Origin: Rhynchopus sp. YZ270_cl-10 | Taxonomy: Eukaryota > Euglenozoa > Diplonemea > Diplonemida > Diplonemidae | Direction of reading: 5' to 3' | Assembly (NCBI GenBank): GCA_964035575.1 | Contig: OZ037909.1 | Location: 372,001-436,000 of the forward strand | DNA length: 64,000 nt | Shown: in pieces, positions 11,134 through 22,670 of the stretch | Layout: each line of letters opens with the position of its first letter | Position numbering within the stretch: the stretch's first letter is position 1 | Made by a program: the position numbers and the translations under genes | Notes under the pieces: generated by a model | What the model was told of the DNA's origin: nothing | What the model saw: the letters and a program-made list of their open reading frames with translations, nothing else | The model's database searches: none

Positions 11134-13702
11134 AATTTCACGCTACTTTATTTTTTTTTTGTTGGGGAATGATTAATCGTTTGTTAAATGAAAAATTGGT
11201 TGGTTCTCTCTGTATTGCTTTGGCTTTTGTTTTTTTTGCCGAAAAAAGCATTTTAGTTTGATGTTAACTGCAAAAGATAAGGACAAGCAAGATTGCTTTA
11301 AACTTTGCTGAGTATCTAGACTTTGTTGGGGGGGAAGGGAAGAAGAACCTTACAGGCACCTCGCTCTCGCGAGATCTCCGTATTTTGCTTTTTTGTTCTT
11401 TGTGTTTTTTTAGATTTCCAGTAACACCCTTGGGACCCAATCAGGCTTCAATGACAAAACACAGACACCCGATAATAAGGGTTGGGGATCATTCACCGTA
11501 CGATTTTTGAGATAGGAAAAAAAAAATGGGGGGAAAAGGACACTTGAAAGAGTTGTTTTGTGCTTCTCTTGCACCAAAAGAATAGTAAATGTGGACAGTA
11601 AATAAAAAAAAAAAAAAAAGAATAAAAAAGCGAGACCGATAACATGGCCGACATCTCGTGTAGACGCAGACATGTTAATTATAACTAAATTGGCAGAACT
11701 GAGACCCCCTAGCCTCTAGGTACGGGGAGAGAGATGTGAGGTGAAAATGGTGTTTGAAAATCGAAACGCCTCTGGGGGAAAAGAAAAAGAAAAATACTCG
11801 GGAAAAAAAATTAACTTGAAATACAAAAAAAACCCCCCTCTCTCATGACAGTGTGTCTAACATACCAAGAGAAAAAAAAAGACCAAATCCGTTGTTGTTT
11901 AGTCACCCTTTGAACAATCGGTATCAACTGTTATTATCAATACGTACAGAAAGGCTTTCCCTCGTGGGTATCTAACTAACGACAGCACGGTGGAAAACCA
12001 GAACTACGCACATAGCAACACCGCTCCTTAACAACGCAAGCGAACACAGTGCACACTGTGCATCAAAATGTTGTTAATACTGGACAGGTGTTGCTTTATT
12101 ATATTTTTTTGAAAGCAGGTCTTTGGGGAACTCCTTGCGGGATACGGGTCCGCAAACAAAGAGTGTCACAAACAAAACTGCTATTAAAGCCAAATAGAGA
12201 GAAAAAACTAGCACCACATGAATGAAATGAAGTTAGGGAGTATGAACAGAGGTTAAGATGTGCAAACGCATTTTTGTTGGATTCGACGCAAGCAGAAACT
12301 CAAGAAGAAGGGTACAGAGAAAGAGACCAAGCGGCCAATAAGAAAACAAAATACTTTTTTTTTTTCAGGGAATACTCACTTATTCCATATTTATCCACGA
12401 CCGGAAACTTTCCCGGCAAAACTCAGTTTTAAGGGGGGGGTAGAGTTGTCTGCACTCAAAATACAAACAAAAAAGACAGTTTTTCATCGCCTCAAAAAGG
12501 TTGTACCATAGATGGGCTATACCGCTGAATGTTATTGTGGGTATTTCTTTTTTTATAGCAACACTGAAGTAGCTGGAAGCTTTTAAAAAAAAACTGTAAC
12601 GGGGCCCCATGCCCTGTTCAAAACTTGGGGTGGGGAAAGAAAAGAAAAGAAAAAAATCAGAGAGATACACCCCCATATACTACCACGTTTCCTATGCCAT
12701 TTGCTTATAATGATATTGGTATCAAGAAAAAAAAAATCAACAGTGGTCCGGAGGGAAATCTGAAGCCACTGTTTCGACACTGCCAGATTTCTTTTTTCTT
12801 CCTTTTTTTTCCCATAATATTGATAATTGATAGCACCCGCACTCTGCTAGACCACCCTCAAGACTGCGGCGTACATAGACTTCGGATGAAGCTCACCCTC
12901 TCTCTCTCTCTCCGTTTCCCCTACTAGGGCAGGGACACTTATTCACCTCAGTGTGGCAAAAAGCAGAACATTGGGGCAACTTCATCCACGGCACAGGGAT
13001 GGAAGGGTGTGTGTACATACGCGTAAGAAAACTTCTCCCCAAAGGGAGACAAAAAAAACTGTTATAATATAACTCAGTTGTAGAGAAAACATGAAAGATG
13101 ATGTGCACCCATTCAGATGGGGAAAAAAGGGGATGGGGAAGCAAACTTGGGGGTGATAAGGGCGGGGATATGCCCATCAAGAAGGTTGGAAAGAGTTGCC
13201 TAAAATCTGCTGAATAAGGGGGGTCACTATGGGGAGAGAGAGAAAAAAAAAACTTTGTGAGGTGAATGTGTCTCTCGTGCACACCTAAAATAGAATGCAC
13301 AGAGGCGGCACATAAAGGGCGTTTAAACAAACCAAAACATAACAAAATACCTATGACTGAAGCGGAAGAGGACAATCAACATCGAAGGGGGAAAAAATAA
13401 AACATTGCAAAGGTGAATAGCCTCACCCAAAGAAGCAAAATACGATGTTGAAGTGTAACGAAGAGTGCGCTTCTCATTCCGGTCTAATGAACAGAAAAAC
13501 AAAACAAAACAAAAAGAGAGAAAAATTGAAGAGAGAAAAATAAAATAAAAGGAAAGATGGCTGTGTCTCACAGTGACACACACACACACACACACATCTG
13601 AATCATCAAAAGAAATGTTAGTGAAGATGAGAAAGCCTCGCTTAGTCACCCTCAGAAACATTTTAAAAAGATGTAGTTGTACCCAAGAGCTGAGTAAAAA
13701 AA

Positions 13703-13775
13703 AAGGCACCATCCGGGACCAGAACCCGGGCTAGCTCATACCAAGACAAAGAAGACAACCACGCTGCCAGGCAGA
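13703..13775 (-). other. tRNA-like sequence with A box, B box and T-run terminator
   Basis: On the minus strand TGGCAGCGTGG resembles a Pol III A box. Downstream, GGTTCTGGTCC resembles a B box inside a perfect 5-bp T-arm-like stem (CCGGG / CCCGG). A run of nine T follows the end, as in a Pol III terminator. No acceptor stem or anticodon arm can be folded, so this is not a working tRNA. It is more likely a tRNA-derived SINE head or a decayed tRNA. Confidence 0.4.
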
Positions 13776-13980
13776 ACAAAAAGAACGTGGACTAATAAAC
13801 TCAAGTAAAAGAAAAAAAGTGTTTCGACATAATACTATGCATTCAATAAATCGATAGCATAGGTATAGGGATTCAAAAATGTTCCCATCAAAAAAAAAAG
13901 ATACATGTACACGTGCACACCCATACTTGGCAATGGTTCCCTCTTAGGAAGGACCCACAACCGCTTTCACACACATATCC

Positions 13981-14128
13981 TTTTTTTAAAAAGTACAAGG
14001 GGGACTCTTAGGGGGGGATTGACTGAAAGTTGTTGTTTTTGCTTTGTGCTCTTTTTGTTTTGGTGGTCTTTAAAAATGTACTATTTGCTTTTTTAAAAAG
14101 TACAAGGGGGACTCTTAGGGGGGCAGGT
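13981..14128. repeat. Pair of ~35-bp direct repeats
   Basis: TTTTTTAAAAAGTACAAGGG plus GGGACTCTTAGGGGGG occurs at 13,981 and again at about 14,091, bracketing 75 bp of unique sequence. Confidence 0.8.
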
Positions 14129-14234
14129 AGTGTTGGATATAGATACATACTTAGCTCCACACAGCAGGGGGGGTTGTTTGGGTAGGGGGTGGGGTGGGGA
14201 TATGCAAAGAGAAAAGACTTTAAAACACAAATGG

Positions 14235-14457
14235 TACAGACTGATTTAGAGAAACTGTAAACAGTAACTTATGGGCATTTTTTTTTTTTTTTTGTAGGCT
14301 GGTTGACGAAAAGGGTGTTTGAGGAGGGGGGGATTTTGGGACACAATTTCCCGCAGACAAACATCCTAAACTGATACCCTGACGTCAACTAGCCTAGCTT
14401 CTTTTTGAGCCCCAAAATTTCATTTCATTTTAATAGTTTTCTGTAAATCAGTCTGTA
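14235..14457. mobile_element. MITE-like element, TACAGACTGATTTA termini, 223 bp
   Basis: Perfect 14-bp terminal inverted repeats, TACAGACTGATTTA and TAAATCAGTCTGTA, start and end with TA. A second inner pair, TAGGCTGGTTGACG and CGTCAACTAGCCTA, is also inverted. The CAG start next to TA is typical of Tc1/mariner-type non-autonomous elements (family knowledge). No coding sequence. Confidence 0.65.
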
Positions 14458-15158
14458 AAAAAATCATATAGAATAGTGTACTCCAAAATGCGAAGAAAAG
14501 CTCCAGTTTTTCTCATGGAAAAAGCCCTTCTCGGTTTTGAAAATAATATTATGGCTCGTACTAATGGGACGATCGAAGGGACATTCTGACTAAGTGTAAT
14601 CATCTGTTAGTTCAGTGAAAGCCGCCATTGCCTGAGGACCCGCTTGGGGTTTTTTTTTTTTTTTTTTTTTTTTTTTTGAAAACTTTGACAACGTGTACCC
14701 CCGCAAACGGGCAATCCACGTGACCCTCCCCTGTTTTTCTTTTTGTTGTTGTTATTTTGTTGTACCATCATTTTGCTAAATGGTATTGTATTTTCATCAT
14801 GTACAATCAATAAATTGATAGCATAGGAGGACCGATCGACAAAAAAAATGTTCCCCATCTTTCTTTTTAAAACGGTATTGTGTTAAAAATGCAAAACGCC
14901 GTCAATCAATGAGCGAACCCAGTTGGATGACAAAAGAATTGGGCGGGATTATCGAATAATCCACTTTTGCGGATGTGATATGAACAAAAAACAAAATCAC
15001 ACCACAAACAAGGGGGTAAAGCCGAAGGATGCACGATCCACCTGGGAACACATCCTTTTTTAAACAAAGGGTTGGAATAGTGTTGCTGCTTCTCTGCGTT
15101 GCCACATTGTGCAATCTCCACTATTCTTCTTTTCTCACAGTTCAGTTCTCTTTTTTAA
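14458..15158. other. No gene seen
   Basis: The stretch has a T-run of more than 20 bases at 14,651-14,677 and a short-repeat copy of the TTGCCACATTGTGCAATCTCC type at 15,076-15,120. No ORF resembles a protein family. Confidence 0.4.
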
Positions 15159-15166
15159 TAGCGGAG

Positions 15167-15274
15167 CATAGCATCCGAACGCGCGTTTTTTTTTCCCCGT
15201 TTTTTTCCCCCCTGTTTTTCAAACGTGCACCCGAAAACGCTCTAAAAAACTGGAATGCGCGTTCGGATGCTATG
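15167..15274. mobile_element. hAT-like MITE with perfect 8-bp target duplication
   Basis: An 18-bp perfect terminal inverted repeat (CATAGCATCCGAACGCGC and its inverse) is flanked on both sides by TAGCGGAG (15,159-15,166 and 15,275-15,282). Eight-base duplications are the mark of hAT superfamily insertions. At 108 bp it is non-autonomous. The intact repeats suggest a fairly young insertion. Confidence 0.75.
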
Positions 15275-15472
15275 TAGCGGAGGGGGTAAAAAAAAAAAGG
15301 GGGGATGGGGAGAGGGGTGGTAAACGGGTTGGTTTTTTACGTTCAGAAAAAAGAAAAAAAGAAAAGAAAAAAAAACCCCCACTCGAGGGAAAAAGCAAAC
15401 AGGGGGGGTGGGAAAATAAATAAACAAAACAGATGAATATCGCAGTCCACATCTTTTTAAAAGGTCAAATAG

Positions 15473-17342
15473 CTAAGGGCATCCTTGTTCCTCAAGGTGG
15501 CGTTGTACATGCGCGCGAACGACAGACGCGCTTGTAATGTCAAGGTTCTCTGCAGTCATGAGGGTGCCTATGGTGAGTCCTGCATCAAGAGCTTCCTTGA
15601 CAAACTCGTTGCAGGGCGTCCCCTTGACGGAGCCGTACTGGAAGACGTGCTCCAAGCCAGCAAGCAGTGGGGGCACCAAGCCCCCCTTGGTCTCCAGCAA
15701 CGTGACCAGCTCTGGGAGGCAGCCCTGGCCCAGGATGTACTCCTTCTGCGCAAGGTGGCCCACGTCGAGCGCATGCACCACAGCCCACGTTGCCTCCTGC
15801 TTCACGGCACGCACGTCCTCGTGCATGACCTTCACCAGAAGCGGAATCAACCCCGAGTCAATGACACTCTGCACCTGGTCAGCGTTGCCCGCAGTAAGAT
15901 TGCTGTGAAAAGCGGTTTTTGTTGAACGAAAAAAAGATAAAACTGTCGTAAGATGATCCTAAGTCTGCGCTTGGTTGCCAAAAGGCGCACACTCTGTGCG
16001 AGATAATGCGGCCCCACGTCAGGAGTTTCTGCTGATCGCGATAAATGATACGTGTTGTTTCTTTGTGGTAGCAACGGGGGCCCCTCCACCAGCATTGACA
16101 CACACACTGAGCGCAGCATCAGGACTAAATGAATAAAAAAGGAGCCTTGGCATACCTCAGTACCCAGCAGGTCTGTTCACGGACACGCCAGTTTGGGTGG
16201 CGGGCGAGAAGCTGGGAGAACACTGGAAGGAGCCCTGTGTCGATCACCTGTGTATTGAAAATTTTTTCACAAAAATCGCACCACTCGAGCACACCGCCAC
16301 TCCACCCGTCTATTTTCACCCATACCTGTTGCGCCTGAACGTCTGAACCATTTGAGATGTTCCCCAAATTCTCTAGACACGAGAGCAGCACTTCTGGCGA
16401 CACATCCTCTGTCAGCAGAATGCTGTGTATCCGGGACACCACGAGGGTGTCTTGCAGGATCACCTGCAGGCGGTCTTTGGCACGCGTGAAGTACGTCAGC
16501 GCGCTGAGCGTCTGCGCGGCGACTACATCACTGTCATCCGCCATCAACTTCAACACTGTCGGGAGCAGGCACTCCACGCGGTGGTGGTTTGCTCCGGGGG
16601 CCTGCCCGACGATGCTGGAGATGAGCCAGGCGAGGCTGTTGCGTACGTCGCAGACCTCTCCTGTCGCACCTTCGAGGGCATGCTGGATCCCCTCTATCAC
16701 ACGGTACCGAGCATCTACCACTACCCTATGCGACGCGCCACAGTCCCCTGCAATGTTCCCTAACGCATTTGCCGCATACTTCACAACCCTCCACGACTCT
16801 GACGTCAACAGCCGTGCCAGCTTCGGCACCGCATGCACCTTCACCAGATCCATCGTCCCTACCATCTGCGCAGAAACCAATGCAGCAATCCCCGCCGCCT
16901 CCCCCTGCAGCTCCGGGTTATGATCTTTCTCCAGAAGAGCAACCAGAGCAGGCAGCACCTCATTGGGGATGGCAATATTTGCTATAGACATCACCTTGTG
17001 GAGAACCGAGGCAGAGTGGAGCTGTTCCACCTCACTGCCGCGGGAGAGCTGCTGGATGTGGTATGGGATCAGCTTCCGCTGCGCAACAAGCGACACACCA
17101 CGGCACACCTCGACCTCACTTCCCGCAATGATATCGACTGCACACATCTGCGTGCTGTCCTCCTGCAGAAGCACGTCATCACAGCTGCTATACCCACGCA
17201 CCCACAACTCCGTCACATCAAACAGCTCGTGGTCCGCAATCGCGTCCTTAACCTTCTCTTTCAAATCATGCACCGTATCTTCGGCATCTACGGACACGAC
17301 GAACCCTTCTCCTGTATCCAACAACACGGCAGTCACCTCCAT
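15473..17342 (-). CDS. Importin-alpha-like armadillo protein with N-terminal ubiquitin-like domain
   Basis: Three exons: 17,342-16,326, 16,247-16,156 and 15,902-15,473 (512 aa). Introns of 78 and 253 nt have GTATG donors and CAG acceptors. Joining them restores the family block CWVLSNLTAGNADQVQSVI, close to the importin-alpha block CWTISNITAGNKDQIQAVI, which fixes the second intron. Armadillo repeats fill residues about 95-490. Importin-alphas carry nuclear-localisation cargo and bind importin-beta through an N-terminal basic IBB domain. Here residues 1-82 are not IBB-like but resemble a ubiquitin fold (VVSVDAEDTVHDLKEKV, then a C-terminal strand). The head resembles that of the DUF4116 protein at 35,201. 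The first ATG of the open frame is used. The protein may be a cargo adaptor or another ARM scaffold; its transport role is uncertain without an IBB. Confidence 0.85.
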
Positions 17343-17601
17343 TTTCGGAAAAGAAGGAAAAGGAAAGCAATGCAGTGTTTAGTCACCAGGAGAGAGAGAG
17401 AAGAGGAGAAGAAGAGAAGGAGAAAAAAGAGAGTGGTTTGTGTTGTGTTTCTTTGGAAAAAAAATATGAGGGGGTTTTTTTTTTAGGGGAGAGGGAGGGA
17501 CTGGGGTGGCCCGGGGGCACGGCGCTTAGTTTTTACAAAAAAAATAAAAAAAAATCACAAAAATCAAAAAAAAAATCACAAAAAATCACAAAAAAAAAAA
17601 A

Positions 17602-17720
17602 GAGTGGAGGCGGGAGTAGGACGTAGTAGCGGTATCCACGAAACGAGAGATAGGCGAGGAAAGGCAGCGTGGAGTTCACACGAGAAAAAAGCGAGGTGTC
17701 TACACGTCATCAATTTATCA
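17602..17720. repeat. 119-bp direct repeat, copy 1
   Basis: It starts GAGTGGAGGCGGGAGTAGG and ends CATCAATTTATCA. By eye it is identical to 17,957-18,075. The 236 bp between the copies are unique and uncoding. The identity implies a recent duplication. Confidence 0.9.
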
Positions 17721-17956
17721 AAATATGAATATTTGTGCCTTACGTCCCCCGAGGAGTATGTCTGCATGAAGCACCCTTCCAATATTTTCCCCCCCACCAC
17801 TCCCCTTTTCCCCCCACCTGTTTTACGAGAACACGGTCCTGCGCTTTCCACTTATAGCCTTGACCACACTCTGACGCAGGGATAATGCCTGACCAAACCT
17901 ATCTCACCCGGGCCTAATTACCCTGGGCATCCAATGATCCCCGTTCGTTACCTGAC

Positions 17957-18075
17957 GAGTGGAGGCGGGAGTAGGACGTAGTAGCGGTATCCACGAAACG
18001 AGAGATAGGCGAGGAAAGGCAGCGTGGAGTTCACACGAGAAAAAAGCGAGGTGTCTACACGTCATCAATTTATCA
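17957..18075. repeat. 119-bp direct repeat, copy 2
   Basis: Second copy of 17,602-17,720, same orientation, followed by an A-run and ATCACAAA repeats like those that precede copy 1. Confidence 0.9.
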
Positions 18076-18360
18076 ATTTATCAAAAAAAAAAAAACACAA
18101 ATTATCACAAATTATCACAAAAAATCACAAACAACTACTACAAAGTCACGGTACATTTGGTCGACTTCCTGCAATCTGAACAGGGTCATCGCAAATGATG
18201 GCATGTTCCTTCTCCAATGGATTTATTGGGTGTATGTTATACTGGGACAATGTGGTCAGATCGTCTTCAGACCTGGAAAAGTGCACGACATATAAAAGCT
18301 TCCGACTGCGGCGGGCGGCCCATTTTCACCCTTTTCTTGTTCCTCATCCTCTCTATGTTT

Positions 18361-18566
18361 TCACTTGCCCCTGATGCTGACAAAAATCACGGATTTGTCC
18401 ATTTCGGCGTATTGACCCCACCACACAACTGTACTGTACTGTATTCCCAATCCCCTGTGTATACTGCGGAAATTGACCAAAAACGAGAACTTGTCCATTT
18501 CGGAAAATTGACCCCACCACTGGCCGGACGGATTCCGGAAATGCAAATGCAAGTGTTTTCGGCGTG
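18361..18566 (-). repeat. Minisatellite-carrying element, inverted copy with collapsed array
   Basis: Read on the minus strand it contains the module found before the arrays at 21,548 and 62,631: TTTCCGGAATCCG, GTGGTGGGGTCAATTT, CCGAAATGGACAAGTTCTCG, TTTTTGGTCAATTTC. Only about one unit of the GTATACACAG repeat remains where the other copies have 44 and 71. Part of the module (CCGAAATGGACAAAT) occurs a second time at its far end. Confidence 0.75.
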
Positions 18567-18719
18567 ACTGTGTATACTCTATGTACTGTGCACTACCACA
18601 GCACAGGACCTCATAAGCTCTCAGTAAGCTCTCACAGACTCTCACAGGCTCTCGCAGCCTGTTACGTGTCTCGCGGAGACGATCATAGATCACCCAACAA
18701 AAAATCACAAAAACCAAAA

Positions 18720-18812
18720 AAAAAATCACAAAAAATCACAAAAAATCACAAAAAATCACAAAAAATCACAAAAAATCACAAAAACCAAAAAAAAAAATCA
18801 CAAACAATCATG
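18720..18812. repeat. Tandem ATCACAAAAA repeats
   Basis: An imperfect 10-bp tandem. Similar tracts are at 18,100-18,130, 21,140-21,226 and 22,023-22,136, always near the minisatellites of this region. Confidence 0.85.
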
Positions 18813-18834
18813 GCGTGGTCCATAGCTATCTGTA

Positions 18835-18914
18835 GTACTACCCAGGTACTACCCAAGTACTACCCAAGTACTACCCAAGTACTACCCAAGTACTACCCAA
18901 GTACTACCCAAGTA
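18835..18914. repeat. Minisatellite, 11-bp unit TACTACCCAAG
   Basis: About seven copies. The same unit forms a second array at 19,606-19,686 in the same orientation; both begin with a TACTACCCAGG variant. Confidence 0.95.
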
Positions 18915-18955
18915 GGGGGGGGGGTGTCCATTTTAAATTTTTTTTGGTTTTTTCA

Positions 18956-19111
18956 CTGTACACTGTACACTGTACACACTGTACACACTGTACACACTGT
19001 ACACACTGTACACACTGTACACACTGTACACACTGTACACACTGTACACACTGTACACACTGTACACACTGTACACACTGTACACACTGTACACACTGTA
19101 CACACTGTACA
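18956..19111. repeat. Minisatellite, 9-bp unit CACTGTACA
   Basis: About 17 copies. A 9-base unit is divisible by three, so all frames stay open and give long meaningless ORFs. Confidence 0.95.
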
Positions 19112-19605
19112 CACAGAGATTGTGGCGTCCCGAGCCACCCACTGCGGCACACACAATCACACGACAGTGTCTCACCATTACACCACTATTACACCCTATT
19201 ACAAGCCCAGGTGATCCACGCGAAACAAAAAAAACGTAATGCTCCCACTTAGGTTGAAGTTTTCAACCAAGGGGTTGGAACCGAAGAAGGGTGCGGACCT
19301 CAAGCCCCTGTTGGGTGTCGGTGACACTTTTTGGGGTTTGAGGAAAAAAAGGGATGGGGTTTTTTTGAGCGTTCCAACATTTTTACTAGTACGGTAATAA
19401 AGAAGGGGGGTATTTCTCCCTATCTCCCTTCCCTTTCACCTTCTTTTTTGGTCATTTGGTCGACACGAATGACCTCATTTCACTCTAAAACACGATTTGG
19501 TTGCCTGACGGATGTCAGTGCAGCCAATTACCTACCGCCCCCACTCCCCCACGCTGGGAGAAAAAACACGGGAAAATATAAGGGCACACACCCCCCCCCT
19601 GCTAT

Positions 19606-19686
19606 AGTACTACCCAGGTACTACCCAAGTACTACCCAAGTACTACCCAAGTACTACCCAAGTACTACCCAAGTACTACCCAAGTA
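19606..19686. repeat. Minisatellite, 11-bp unit TACTACCCAAG, second array
   Basis: Same unit and orientation as 18,835-18,914, about 770 bp away. It has the same length and first-unit variant, so the two may have spread by duplication. Confidence 0.95.
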
Positions 19687-19699
19687 GGGCTGTGGATCA

Positions 19700-21440
19700 C
19701 GCCAAATCACAAACAATCACAAGATTATTTTTCATAATGTTGTGACTTTTTGTGATTTTTTCCGAAAAAACACAACGCGCCACTTCGCCGTGCGCCCGGG
19801 CCACCCCAGGGACGGGAGAGATGAATCTAACGTATATTTTTTACTTTTTAGGAGGGTGTCTTTTTTTTTTTGAAAGGGGGGAGTTGGGAGAAAACTGTGT
19901 TTTTTTTTCCCCCTCTTTGTATCGTCAACATTTGCATTTTTTTTTGTATTGTCGGTTCCCGCCCGGTTTTGTAGTATATTTTTTTGTTTCTGTTCCTCAA
20001 TTTTGGTGGTCTGTTTCGTCTTTGGTTGAAATATTAGAAAACGGGACAGCATTTTTTGCACAAAACCTTTCAAGAAAGATGAAAAATGAAAGTTGGAAAG
20101 TAAATGCTTCTGTAGATTCAGGCATCCAAAAAAAATGAAGAAGAACAATATAGAAATACGAATAGTTGTAATATGAACGCGTTTTACGTACACACATCTT
20201 TTCAAGTCCATCTTGCTAAGAGAGAAGAGTTGAAAAGTGCAAATGCATCACTGGAGACTGACCCACTGTCCAAAATGCTGTTGACGCGGAAACCTTCTCC
20301 ACTTGTTGCCTTCAATGTTCTCCATTGAATAGTTGCTACTACAACCAAGATCTGCCACTCGGAGGACGGAAACAAAAACAAAAAACAAAAAAAATAATAA
20401 ACTCATAATCTGAGATCGGGACAAAAGCAACTCTGGTCCACACTCTTTCCTCCCAACTTTTTTTTGTCTTTTTTTTATGAATGGGGGATGGGATGGGGGG
20501 GGAAAAAGGAATATTGGGGCTGTAATTTATTTTTCAAAAACTTTTTTTTTCAGAAATGACACAAAAAGCAATGGGCGGGGTGGGGGGAATATCGGTCGGT
20601 GCATTTTTTTCTTATTCGCCTTTGTCTGTTGTTCTTCATTGATGTAAGCACCAGAAGGGACAGGAATCTATGTGTCCGGCAACAGGCACCAGGTTTTTTT
20701 TTCATTTCTTGGAGAAAAAGAAAAACGTGAAACGGTGTTGTGCAAAAATGCAAAAAAAATAGAATCGTTTGTAAGATGACACCCTAAGCCTCGCAGTACT
20801 TAGTCACCTAAAAAAAAACAATGTGCTGAAGACGTTTGGTAAAAGGTGATTGCACCCTGCGGGGAGCAGCACAACCATATCACACAATACCACCCCACTA
20901 GCAAAATAGACACTGACTTAGGAGACGATTGTACGCAAATAAGGGGGAAAAAAACAGCATTTTTTTTTCCATTTGTCGCATCCCCAAGCTGTTGTGTGCT
21001 GGTGTTTTTTTTTTCTTCTTTTTTCTTCCACAGAAGTATGGTGTTGGTTGTGATGTGTGAGAAAGAAAAAGAAATGGGGTGGCGACAGGGGGGGTGTGGA
21101 AAAAAATATTCACAAAAAATAGTTTCAAATTCTGTCGATCACAAAAATTCACAAAAATTCACAAAAATTCACAAAAAATCACAAAAAATCACGAAAAATC
21201 ACGAAAAATCACAAAAAATCACAAAAGTGTACCGTTTTGGGCTGCTGCAATTGTGCTGTAATTGTGGTGTAATTCTGCCCAGTAATGCTCAGTTGTGATC
21301 AGTTGTACGTAAGTGTGTGTAAGTTTCGCTTTAAATTGAACTTTTTCGGCGTGGCTGCATAACCGATTCCCTACCGTGTTTCTACCAGTTGTCATGCCGT
21401 TTTGGGCATTCATGTGTTGTAAAATTTTTTTTTTTGGTTT
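19700..21440. other. No gene seen
   Basis: Low-complexity DNA with short repeats (20,229-20,253; 20,767-20,812) and an ATCACAAAAA tract at 21,140-21,226. ORFs up to 159 codons are made of poly-A/T runs and resemble no family. Confidence 0.4.
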
Positions 21441-21449
21441 CGTTGGTGA

Positions 21450-21990
21450 AGCTTTTAAACGGCGGTATTTGCATTTCCGGAATCCGCCCGGCCAGTGGTG
21501 GGGTCAATTTGCCGAAATGGACAAGTTCTTGTTTTTGGTCAATTTCACAGTATACACAGTATACACAGTATACACAGTATACACAGTATACACAGTATAC
21601 ACAGTATACACAGTATACACAGTATACACAGTATACACAGTATACACAGTATACACAGTATACACAGTATACACAGTATACACAGTATACACAGTATACA
21701 CAGTATACACAGTATACACAGTATACACAGTATACACAGTATACACAGTATACACAGTATACACAGTATACACAGTATACACAGTATACACAGTATACAC
21801 AGTATACACAGTATACACAGTATACACAGTATACACAGTATACACAGTATACACAGTATACACAGTATACACAGTATACACAGTATACACAGTATACACA
21901 GTATACACAGTATACACAGTATACACACTATACACAGTATACACAGGGGATTGGGAGTACAGTACACTATAGTACACTACACTACCAGAG
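21450..21990 (+). repeat. Minisatellite-carrying element with ~44 copies of CAGTATACA
   Basis: The 5' module (21,450-21,546) has TTTGCATTTCCGGAATCCG, GTGGTGGGGTCAATTTGCCG, AAATGGACAAGTTCTTG and TTTTTGGTCAATTTC, and leads into the array at 21,548-21,946. After the array comes GGGGATTGGGAGTACAGTAC, which also follows the collapsed array of the inverted copy (18,361-18,566). One variant unit (CACTATACA) lies near the 3' end of the array. Confidence 0.85.
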
Positions 21991-22670
21991 TGGGACAAAA
22001 AAAAGCTCATCTCAAAATATGTCGATCACAAAAAATCACAAAATATCACAAAATATCACAAAATATCACAAAATATCGCAAAAAATCACAAAAAATCACA
22101 AAAAATCACGACTTGTCGCAAAGAATCACAAAGAAGAAAAATGATTCTTTGTGATTTTTCGTGATTTTTCGTGACTGCCCAGTTCCGACCCCCCTTGTCG
22201 CCACCCCAAGAAAGGTTTATAAGATGAACTTAAGCCTCATGCTTGGTCACCTTGGTCACAATCGTTATTGCACACTGTGAAAAAAAAAGGGGGGGTAAAT
22301 AAATAAAGCCAATGGGAACGCAACCGTCAGTCGTTTCTATTTTCATCAAAAATCACAACGTTACAATTGAAAGTCCTTCTTCACAAATAGGGGTGGGGGG
22401 GAATCTAAATAAATAAATAAATAAAAAAAACACGGGTTACGATCGTAGTACGATTCTTCCCAGTAGCGAATACGATGATGCACATTCTCGTTTTATTTCC
22501 AGAGCCGGGTTCTTCTGGTACATGCGGTTCCGTTCCCTTTCCTCACACACACTCTCTCTCTCTCCCTCCCTCTCTCTCTCTCCTCCACTCCAAAAGAAAG
22601 CTGACTTGAAATACAAAGCCCTCTCACAACAGTACATGTACTATACCTAGTTCGAGGTGTTCGACGCAAC

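Larger units (their letters stand above)
9690..13700. other. Gene-poor stretch with short repeats
   Basis: I see no gene I can defend. ORFs of up to about 160 codons exist on both strands but are full of low-complexity sequence from poly-A/T and G runs. Recognisable content: a LINE-tail-like repeat (10,087-10,192), a copy of the GGTGTGGCC...ACGACCCC block (10,831-10,905), an inverted repeat (11,027-11,133) and short interspersed repeats near 11,813, 11,886 and 13,256. Confidence 0.5.

Noticed and set aside
13703-13775. Functional tRNA gene on the minus strand
   Set aside because: Box A, box B and a T-run are present, but no acceptor stem or anticodon arm can be paired.
17602-18075. LTR element with 119-bp repeats
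   Set aside because: There is no TG...CA ends, primer site or coding between the repeats, and the spacing is only 355 bp.
18944-19252. Long open frames made of HCT, YTV or CIL repeats over the minisatellites (also 21,376-22,154 and 62,527-63,883)
   Set aside because: They are by-products of 9-bp or 7-bp tandem units in which all or several frames stay open on both strands.
21548-21946. CRISPR-like array
   Set aside because: Units are contiguous with no unique spacers, and the genome is eukaryotic.
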